From assembly GCA_003220195.1 (NCBI GenBank), contig QHRT01000028.1:1-17995 (forward strand): a DNA stretch of 17,995 nucleotides. The letters are read 5' to 3'. A program made the position numbers and the translations under genes. This DNA comes from Candidatus Rokuibacteriota bacterium (GTDB lineage: Bacteria > Methylomirabilota > Methylomirabilia > Rokubacteriales > CSP1-6). Under the pieces are notes generated by a model. It worked only from the letters and a program-made list of their open reading frames with translations. It was not told the DNA's origin and did not search any database. Below are positions 8,665-14,206 of this stretch, piece after piece; within the stretch, counting starts at the first letter, position 1; each line of letters opens with the position of its first letter.

Positions 8665-9660
8665 GTCACGGACGAGCTCAGAAAGGACCCGACTCGCGGC
8701 CGCTGGGTCCTCATCCGTCCCAAGGCCGAGCGTTCGCCGCAAGCGCACTGCCCCTACTGTCCGGGGTCGGAGGGCCTCACGGGGCCCGAGATCGCCGCCT
8801 ACCGCAAGGACGGCTCACCGGCGAACGCGCCGGACTGGACCGTGCGCGTGGTGCCGGAGGCCGACGCGTACTTCCGCATCGAGCAGGAGCTCGTCCGCGA
8901 GGGCGTCGGGATGTTCGACATGATCACCGCGCGAGGAGCGAGTGAGGTGATCCTCGAATCCCCGCATCACGACGACACGCTGGCGACGATGAGCGTCGAG
9001 CAGGTCGAGTCCGTTCTCTGGATGTACCGCGACCGTCTGGTCGACCTGAAGCGCGACAGCCAGATCCGCGACATCCTGATCTCCCGGCGCCACAAGAAGC
9101 CGGGCGTCCCCGCGCATCATCCGTATTCTCGGGTCACGGCGATCCCGATCGTGTTCGACGAGATGCGGCGCGAATTACGCGAGGCGCGCGAGTACTACCA
9201 GTACAAGCGCCGCTGCCTCTACTGCGACATGCTGCGACAGGAGATCGCGGCGGAAGAGCGCATCGTCCGGCTCACGCGCTTCTTCGCCGTGCTCGTTCCG
9301 TATGCCGCGCCGAGCCCGCTCGAGACCTGGATCCTGCCCCGGCAGCACGGGTGCTCGTTCGAAGACGCGCTGAGCCAGGACACGGCCACCGATCTGGCCG
9401 CGCTCGTGTCACGACACGCGCGTGCGCTCCGGGCCGAATTCGGCGATCCGGGCTACGAGCTGGTGATCCACAACGCGCCGAATCTGCGATCGCGCATCCT
9501 TCAGGGAGACTGGGCGACGATCCGCGACGATTACCACTGGCATGTCGAAATCGTGATCGAGCCGGAGCGTGCGAACCGCGTCGGCGGGATCTTCGTGAAC
9601 GAGCTGTCGCCCGAGGCCTCGGCCGCCAACCTCCGTCACGCGTGGTCGGCGGTGACGTGA
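8665..9660 (+). CDS. GalT-like nucleotidyltransferase (HIT superfamily), start codon unclear, nucleophile His replaced by Tyr
   Basis: Homology begins directly after the TPR stop: TDELRKDPTRGRWVLIRP is the usual GalT N-terminus. It is followed by the zinc Cys pair CPYC (residues 29 and 32 counted from 8665). No ATG, GTG or TTG exists in frame before GTG 8842, which would delete these features. The natural start position is GTC at 8665, 6 nt after AAGG at 8655-8658. An ATT at 8659 is the alternative. Further GalT features are SPHHDDTL, HHPYS (His152, Tyr154) and HWHVEI in the C-terminal half. GalT enzymes transfer nucleotides via a His in HPH; here the second His is Tyr, so classic uridylyltransferase activity is doubtful. 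The gene may be a divergent family member or a hydrolase or phosphorylase relative. Cytoplasmic. Confidence 0.75.
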   Translation, partial: VTDELRKDPTRGRWVLIRPKAERSPQAHCPYCPGSEGLTGPEIAAYRKDGSPANAPDWTVRVVPEADAYFRIEQELVREGVGMFDMITARGASEVILESPHHDDTLATMSVEQVESVLWMYRDRLVDLKRDSQIRDILISRRHKKPGVPAHHPYSRVTAIPIVFDEMRRELREAREYYQYKRRCLYCDMLRQEIAAEERIVRLTRFFAVLVPYAAPSPLETWILPRQHGCSFEDALSQDTATDLAALVSRHARALRAEFGDPGYELVIHNAPNLRSRILQGDWATIRDDYHWHVEIVIEPERANRVGGIFVNELSPEASAANLRHAWSAVT

Positions 9661-9662
9661 TC

Positions 9663-9682
9663 CGCCGGGGCTGTGCCCGGCG
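9663..9682 (+). terminator. Candidate bidirectional terminator hairpin between convergent genes
   Basis: CGCCGGG (9663-9669) pairs perfectly with CCCGGCG (9676-9682) around a 6-nt loop, in the 22-bp gap between the stops of the GalT-like gene and the glutamate dehydrogenase. There is no T-tract on either side, so intrinsic termination would be weak. Position is the main argument. Confidence 0.45.
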
Positions 9683-10948
9683 CTACGGATAGAGGCCGCG
9701 GATCTTGTAGCCTTCGGAGACGCGGCGGATGCCTTCCATGAGCGCCGCGGTTCTGAGGTCGGTGCCTTCCTTCTGCGCCAGCGCCCAGACGCGGTTGAAC
9801 GCGCGGGTCATCACTTCCTGGAGCCGCGACGTGATCTCGCTTTCGCGCCAGAAGTAGTACTGGAGCCCCTGCACCCATTCGAAGTACGAGACCACGACCC
9901 CGCCGGCGTTCGCCAGCACGTCGGGAATCACCGTCACGCCGCGCTCGCGCAGGATGACGTCGGCCTCCGGCGTCGTCGGGCCATTCGCGCCCTCCGCCAC
10001 GACGTTGGCTTTGATCCGCTCCGCGTTGTCGCCGCGGATCTGCGATCCGATCGCCGCAGGCAACAGGATGTCGCACGGTCGCTCAAGGATGTCCACATTC
10101 GAAACGGCGTCGGCTCCCGGAAACCCGACCACGCTGCCGGCCTCGGCGACATGGCGCTCGAGCTGCCCCACGTCGATCCCGTTCGGGTTCCAGACGCCGC
10201 CTTTGAAGTCGGCGACGCCGGCGATGATCGCGCCTTCGCGCCAGAGCAGGCGCGCGGCCACACCGCCCACGTTGCCGAAGCCCTGCACGACGACCGTCCT
10301 GCCCCGCAGCTCCTGACCGAGAAATCTCGCCGCCTGGTAGAGGGCGTACACGATCCCGCGGCCCGTGGCCTCGCGCCGCCCCGCCGAGCCGCCAATGATC
10401 AGCGGCTTCCCAGTCACGACCCCGGGTACGGTGCGCCCCTGGGTCATCGAGTACGTGTCCATCATCCAGGCCATCGTCGTCTCGTCGGTTCCCAGGTCCG
10501 GCGCCGGGATGTCCAGATCCGGGCCGATGACGAGCATGATTTCCGCGGTGTAGCGCCGGGTGAGGTGCTCGAGCTCCGTTCGCGAGAGGTCGCGCGGCAC
10601 GCACCGGACGCCGCCCTTGGCGCCGCCGTAGGGCAGCCCCATCAGGGCGCACTTCCAGCTCATCAGCATCGCGGGCGCCGTCACCTCGCCGAGGTTGACA
10701 TCGGGAGCGTACCGGAGCCCTCCCTTGGTCGGACCGAGCGCGGTGTTGTGATGGACGCGGTAGCCGATGAACACTTCGGTCTTGCCGTTGTCCATGCGCA
10801 CGGGGATCGAGACGACGAGAGCGCGACGCGGAAATCGGAGGCGTTCGTGGATGTCGGGATCGAGGTTGAGCCGGGTGGCAACCTGATCCAGCTGGCCGAT
10901 CGCGGTGCGATAGAGATCCGATTCGAACTCGGCCCGGGGGTCGGTCAT
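9683..10948 (-). CDS. gdhA: Glutamate dehydrogenase (hexameric type, NAD(P)-dependent)
   Basis: A 421-residue Glu/Leu/Phe/Val dehydrogenase family enzyme that interconverts glutamate and 2-oxoglutarate plus ammonia in the cytoplasm. Visible motifs are Lys75 in GPTKGGLR, Lys99 in SWKCALM, the catalytic Lys111 in GGAKGGV, the catalytic-site Asp151 in PAPDLGTD, and the Rossmann loop GFGNVGG (223-229). Length is normal for the bacterial hexameric class. The ATG has AAGGAA a few bases upstream on the - strand (plus-strand complement at 10955-10960). It is divergent from iscR with a shared 123-bp intergenic region and convergent with the GalT-like gene, so it is probably monocistronic. Cofactor choice cannot be settled by eye. 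Leucine dehydrogenase is unlikely given the length. Confidence 0.95.
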   Translation of the reverse strand: MTDPRAEFESDLYRTAIGQLDQVATRLNLDPDIHERLRFPRRALVVSIPVRMDNGKTEVFIGYRVHHNTALGPTKGGLRYAPDVNLGEVTAPAMLMSWKCALMGLPYGGAKGGVRCVPRDLSRTELEHLTRRYTAEIMLVIGPDLDIPAPDLGTDETTMAWMMDTYSMTQGRTVPGVVTGKPLIIGGSAGRREATGRGIVYALYQAARFLGQELRGRTVVVQGFGNVGGVAARLLWREGAIIAGVADFKGGVWNPNGIDVGQLERHVAEAGSVVGFPGADAVSNVDILERPCDILLPAAIGSQIRGDNAERIKANVVAEGANGPTTPEADVILRERGVTVIPDVLANAGGVVVSYFEWVQGLQYYFWRESEITSRLQEVMTRAFNRVWALAQKEGTDLRTAALMEGIRRVSEGYKIRGLYP

Positions 10949-10959
10949 GAGCTTTTCCT

Positions 10960-10969
10960 TGACATGTCA
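10960..10969. repeat. 10-bp perfect palindrome in the glutamate dehydrogenase leader
   Basis: TGACATGTCA is a perfect palindrome 11 bp upstream of the glutamate dehydrogenase start, touching its ribosome-binding region. It could be an operator half-site or chance. Confidence 0.3.
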
Positions 10970-10995
10970 GGGTGAGAACGGCAGACTCCGACGGA

Positions 10996-11024
10996 TTTGG
11001 TCGGAGACCAAAATAGTCGGGTAT
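10996..11024. promoter_or_regulatory. IscR type 1-like operator with inverted repeat, upstream of iscR
   Basis: TTTGGTC (10996-11002) and GACCAAA (11006-11012) form a perfect 7-bp inverted repeat with a 3-bp spacer. The 25-bp segment 11000-11024 matches the E. coli IscR type 1 consensus at 19 of 25 positions by my count. All 14 positions of the right side (AAATAGTCGGGTAT) match, and GAC is present in the left half. It overlaps the -10 box, as expected for autorepression by [2Fe-2S]-IscR. Confidence 0.65.
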
Positions 11025-11027
11025 AAT
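11022..11027 (+). promoter_or_regulatory. -10 box of the isc operon promoter
   Basis: A consensus TATAAT sits 45 bp upstream of the iscR ATG and is rare in so GC-rich a window. A clear -35 is lacking: TTGGTC at 10997-11002 would need a 19-bp spacer. Overlap with the IscR-like site supports a regulated promoter. It predicts transcription starting near 11034. Confidence 0.6.
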
Positions 11028-11071
11028 CGAGGCACAAACGAGGTCGATCCAGGAACAGGCCAGACACAGAG

Positions 11072-11506
11072 ATGCTCCGCTTCACCAAGCGTGCCGATTA
11101 CGGGTTGATGGCGATTCATTATATCGCCGTCCACGATCAGCTCGGCGCCGTCAGCGCCAAGAGGATCGCCGACGAGTTCCGCATTCCGCCCGAGCTGCTC
11201 GCCAAGATCATGCAGCGGCTGGCCAAGCAAGGCCTGATCGTGAGCCAGAACGGGCCGAAAGGTGGATACGTTCTCGCGCGCCGAGCCGTCTCCATCACCG
11301 TCGGAGAGGTCATCCGGGCGCTGGAGGGGCCGATCCACATCGTCGAGTGCTACGAGGACGCAAGCGAGTGTCCGCAGATGGAGCGCTGCAACCTGCGGCG
11401 TCCGATGCAGAAAGTCCAGGCGGCGATCAGCCACATGCTGGACACCATGACGCTGGCCGAGCTGACGAGCGAGGACGTGCCCGAGCTTCTGACCTTGCGC
11501 ACTTGA
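11072..11506 (+). CDS. iscR: Rrf2-family Fe-S cluster regulator IscR
   Basis: A 144-residue Rrf2-family winged-helix regulator. The N-terminus (MLRFTKRADYGLMAIHYIA) is the usual Rrf2 start, the helix-turn-helix covers about residues 26-50, and the wing holds GPKGGYVLAR. Cysteines 93, 100 and 106 lie in the IscR cluster region with spacing C-x6-C-x5-C, one residue longer in the first gap than E. coli IscR (Cys92, 98, 104). It probably binds a [2Fe-2S] cluster and represses this operon when clusters are plentiful. It is the first gene of the operon, followed 16 nt later by the iscS-like gene, and the operator-like sequence lies just upstream. The best ribosome site (AGGA, 11051-11054) is rather far from the ATG. 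Confidence 0.92.
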   Translation: MLRFTKRADYGLMAIHYIAVHDQLGAVSAKRIADEFRIPPELLAKIMQRLAKQGLIVSQNGPKGGYVLARRAVSITVGEVIRALEGPIHIVECYEDASECPQMERCNLRRPMQKVQAAISHMLDTMTLAELTSEDVPELLTLRT

Positions 11507-11522
11507 AACGGAGACTTCTTTC

Positions 11523-12749
11523 ATGGCCTTGAAGTTCCCGATTTTCATGGACTCCCAGTCGACGACGCCGTGCGATCCGAGGGTCGTCGACGCGATGTTG
11601 CCGTACTTCACGGAGAAGTTCGGGCACCCCGCGAGCCGTAACCATCCCTACGGATGGGAGGCCGAGGCCGCCGTCGACCGCGCGCGGGGTCAGGTCGCCC
11701 AGCTGATCGGCGCTCGTGATCCGAAGGAAGTGGTCTTCACTTCCGGCGGGACCGAGTCGATCAATCTGGCGTTGAAGGGCGTCGCCGAGATGTATCGCGA
11801 GAAGGGCAATCACATCGTCACGACGGTGATCGAGCAGCGGGCCGGGCTCGACGTGGCGAAACGGCTCGAGCGCCAGGGCTTCGAGGTGACGTACGTCCCG
11901 GTGCAACCCGACGGGATGGTCGACGTCGACGCGATCCGAAACGCGATCACGCCGAAGACGGTATTGATCTCCGTGATGTACGCGAACAACGAGATCGGCA
12001 CGATCCAGGACGTCGCCGCCATCGGCGCGCTCGCGAAGGAAAAGGGCGTCATCTTCCATACCGACGCGACCCAGGCCGCCGGCAAGATGCCGATCGACGT
12101 GGAGAAGGCGGGGATCGATCTCCTGTCCTGCACCGCGCACCTGATGTACGGCCCGAAAGGCGTCGGCGCGCTCTATGTGCGGCGCAAGGGACCGCGGGTC
12201 AGGATCGCGCCGATGATGGACGGCGGCGGGCACGAGCGCGGAATGCGCTCCGGGACGCTGCCCGTCCCGCTGGTGGTCGGGTTCGGCCGTGCCGCGGAAA
12301 TTTGCCGTGAGGTCATGCCGGAAGAGAGTCGCCGGCTTGCCGCGCTGCGCGACCAGCTTCAAGACGGGATCCTGTCGAGGGTGGACGAGGCGTTCCTGAA
12401 CGGCCATCCGGAACGGCGCCTGCCTCACAACCTGAACATCTCCTTCTCGTACGTGGAAGGCGAATCGGTATTGATGGGACTCAACAAGGAAGCCGCGATG
12501 TCGTCGGGCTCGGCGTGCACCTCCGCGACGCTGGAGCCGTCGTACGTGATCGCGGCGATCGGCGCGTCGACGGAGCTGGCGCACTCGTCGATCCGGTTCA
12601 GCCTGCACCGGTTCACGACCGACGAGGAGGTCGAGTACGTCGGTCGGCGCACGGTCGAGGTCATCGGGCGGCTGCGGGACATGTCACCGCTCTACGAGCT
12701 GGCAAAGGAAGGCGTCGACATCAAGTCGATCCACTGGAAAGCCGAATAG
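11523..12749 (+). CDS. iscS: IscS-like cysteine desulfurase homologue lacking the PLP-binding lysine
   Basis: A 408-residue protein of the IscS lineage, alignable end to end, including GGGHERGMRSGT and the C-terminal ELAHSSIRFSL, RLRDMSPLYE and GVDIKSIHW segments. IscS normally uses PLP, bound as a Schiff base to Lys in S-G/A-H-K-x-YGPKG, to take sulfur from cysteine. Here that segment reads TAHLMYGPKG: Leu207 (CTG, 12141-12143) replaces Lys. The PLP-stacking His in TEHKAVLD is Gln105 (IEQRAGLD). The N-terminal LDxxATTP motif is altered to MDSQSTTP. The persulfide Cys332 loop SSGSACTSA is intact, as are DATQ and NNEIG. It is followed 12 nt later by iscU. Canonical desulfurase activity is unlikely. 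A scaffold or persulfide-relay role for IscU is an inference. Archaeoglobus fulgidus IscS is a known case also lacking this Lys. Confidence 0.9.
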   Translation: MALKFPIFMDSQSTTPCDPRVVDAMLPYFTEKFGHPASRNHPYGWEAEAAVDRARGQVAQLIGARDPKEVVFTSGGTESINLALKGVAEMYREKGNHIVTTVIEQRAGLDVAKRLERQGFEVTYVPVQPDGMVDVDAIRNAITPKTVLISVMYANNEIGTIQDVAAIGALAKEKGVIFHTDATQAAGKMPIDVEKAGIDLLSCTAHLMYGPKGVGALYVRRKGPRVRIAPMMDGGGHERGMRSGTLPVPLVVGFGRAAEICREVMPEESRRLAALRDQLQDGILSRVDEAFLNGHPERRLPHNLNISFSYVEGESVLMGLNKEAAMSSGSACTSATLEPSYVIAAIGASTELAHSSIRFSLHRFTTDEEVEYVGRRTVEVIGRLRDMSPLYELAKEGVDIKSIHWKAE

Positions 12750-12761
12750 GGGGCAGGGCAC

Positions 12762-13193
12762 ATGGCCTACAGCGATAAGGTCATCGAGCATTACAACAAT
12801 CCGCGGAACGTCGGGTCGTTCACGAAGGACACGCCCGGCGTCGGCACCGGGCTCGTCGGCGCGCCGGAGTGCGGCGACGTCATGAAGCTCCAGATCAAGG
12901 TCAATCTGGACACCGGCGTGATCGAGGACGCGAAGTTCAAGACGTTCGGCTGCGGCAGCGCGATCGCGTCGTCGAGCCTCGCCACCGAGTGGCTGAAGGG
13001 CAAGACCGTCGATCAGGCGGCCGAGATCAAGAACACCGACATCGTGAACGAGCTCAAGCTGCCGCCGGTCAAGATCCACTGCTCGGTGCTGGCGGAGGAC
13101 GCGATCAAGGCGGCGCTGTCGGACTACAAGGCGAAGTGGGGTGAGAGCGCCGGCGCCGGCCAGGCGGCGGCGACTGCGACCACCTCGTCGTAA
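12762..13193 (+). CDS. iscU: Fe-S cluster scaffold protein IscU
   Basis: A 143-residue IscU on which [2Fe-2S] clusters are assembled before transfer. All ligands are present: Cys37 and Asp39 in PECGDVM, Cys64 in FGCGSA, and His106 and Cys107 in KIHCSVL. The HscA recognition motif LPPVK is at residues 100-104, matching the hscA gene downstream. The body equals standard IscU; about 15 extra residues at the C-terminus are rich in Ala, Thr and Ser and are probably disordered. The start has a strong purine-rich site (AGGGGGCAGGG) just before ATG. It lies 12 nt after the iscS-like gene and 28 nt before iscA. Confidence 0.97.
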   Translation: MAYSDKVIEHYNNPRNVGSFTKDTPGVGTGLVGAPECGDVMKLQIKVNLDTGVIEDAKFKTFGCGSAIASSSLATEWLKGKTVDQAAEIKNTDIVNELKLPPVKIHCSVLAEDAIKAALSDYKAKWGESAGAGQAAATATTSS

Positions 13194-13221
13194 TCGTTTC
13201 GTCGAGGAGGCATTCGCCATC

Positions 13222-13551
13222 ATGGCGCTGAAACTTTCGGACACCGCGATCAGCCAGGTCCAGGAGCTGAAACAGGCCCAGAACCTGCCGGAGAACGTCT
13301 TCCTCCGGGTGGGCGTGAAGGGCGGCGGCTGCTCGGGCCTGTCGTATCTCCTGGAATTCGACTCGGAGCTCGGGCCCCACGACCGTGAGTTCGACATCGA
13401 CGGTATCAAGGTCGTGTGTGACAAGAAGAGCTACCTCTATCTGAACGGGACGACGCTCGACTACGTCAAGCAGGGCCTCACCGGAGGATTCACCTTCGTC
13501 AATCCTCAGGCGAAGTCCACGTGTGGTTGCGGCACGTCGTTCTCGGCCTGA
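13222..13551 (+). CDS. iscA: A-type Fe-S carrier protein IscA
   Basis: A 109-residue A-type carrier (HesB/IscA family) that takes clusters from IscU to apo-proteins. The three family cysteines are present: Cys37 in GGGCSGLSY and Cys101/Cys103 in the C-terminal CGCGTSF. The ATG at 13222 was chosen because it opens the conserved N-terminus (ALKLSDTAISQVQEL) and has GAGGAGG at 13204-13210. The open frame extends further upstream, overlapping iscU, without homology. Isc-operon context supports IscA rather than ErpA or SufA. Confidence 0.96.
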   Translation: MALKLSDTAISQVQELKQAQNLPENVFLRVGVKGGGCSGLSYLLEFDSELGPHDREFDIDGIKVVCDKKSYLYLNGTTLDYVKQGLTGGFTFVNPQAKSTCGCGTSFSA

Positions 13552-13566
13552 GCGGGACGTCGAACC

Positions 13567-13596
13567 GGAGAGGAACGGGCCCGACGCGGGCCCGTT
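13567..13596 (+). promoter_or_regulatory. Shine-Dalgarno followed by a 9-bp-stem hairpin in the iscA-hscB gap
   Basis: GGAGAGG (13567-13573) is followed immediately by AACGGGCCC (13574-13582), a 5-nt loop, and its perfect complement GGGCCCGTT (13588-13596). The hscB ATG is only 7 nt after the stem. The hairpin could act as an attenuator, protect processed mRNA, or bring the Shine-Dalgarno sequence near the start. There is only a weak T-rich tail (CTGGTTT). Confidence 0.5.
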
Positions 13597-13603
13597 CTGG
13601 TTT

Positions 13604-14206
13604 ATGTCACAGACGGTGAACTACTTCGAGGTGTTCGGGCTCCCGCGAACGCTCGGGATCGACGCCGGCCAGCTCCAGGCGAAGTTCTACGAGCTGAGTC
13701 GCCGGTATCACCCGGATTTTCAGCAGAGTGCGCCGCCCGCCGAGCAAGAGCGCGCGCTCACGCTGTCGGCGCTCGTCAACACGGCGTATCGGACGCTCCG
13801 TGATCCGATCGCACGAATCGAATACCTGGTGCGTCTGGAGGAAGGACGGGACACGCGTGAAGGTAGCGCCGTGAAGCCGGCAGCGCCGCCCGAACTCCTG
13901 GAAGAGATCTTCGAGGTTCAGGAAATGCTCGAGGACGCGAAGGCGAGCGGGCTCGACGACGAAGGCCGGAACAGGCTGGCCGCGGAGCGCGATCGGCTGG
14001 TCGCGCGCTGCCGTCAGGAAGAGGAGCTTCTAACCGGCGCGCTGGCCGCCGACTGGGACGAAGCGTCGCCGGCGGGACGTCCGCGGGTCGTGGCGGCCTT
14101 CAAGGCCGCGCTGGCGACGCGCGCCTATCTGCGGACGGTCATCGATGATCTCGAGGCCGCGCTCGATCCGGCCGGGGAGACGGATGTCACGCATCATCGG
14201 CATTGA
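13604..14206 (+). CDS. hscB: Fe-S assembly co-chaperone HscB (J-domain)
   Basis: A 200-residue J-domain protein that brings IscU to HscA and stimulates its ATPase. The N-terminal J-domain starts VNYFEVFGLP and carries HPD at residues 36-38 in RRYHPDF. The C-terminal helical domain (about 95-185) is the IscU-binding part, including LLEEIFEVQEMLEDA. It is somewhat longer than E. coli HscB (171 residues). ATG 13604 was chosen because it directly precedes the conserved start, although no Shine-Dalgarno lies within 20 nt except across the hairpin at 13574-13596. The 3' end overlaps hscA by 23 nt. There is no N-terminal zinc-Cys extension as seen in eukaryotic HSC20. Confidence 0.93.
   Translation: MSQTVNYFEVFGLPRTLGIDAGQLQAKFYELSRRYHPDFQQSAPPAEQERALTLSALVNTAYRTLRDPIARIEYLVRLEEGRDTREGSAVKPAAPPELLEEIFEVQEMLEDAKASGLDDEGRNRLAAERDRLVARCRQEEELLTGALAADWDEASPAGRPRVVAAFKAALATRAYLRTVIDDLEAALDPAGETDVTHHRH

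Noticed and set aside
10151..10975. Open + strand frame opposite glutamate dehydrogenase
   Set aside because: No homology, and His/Arg/Asp-rich shadow composition. The - strand enzyme has all its catalytic motifs.
13141..13221. Upstream start for iscA overlapping the iscU end
   Set aside because: The extra residues (Arg/Pro/Ala-rich) have no IscA homology. ATG 13222 has a good Shine-Dalgarno sequence and the conserved N-terminus.
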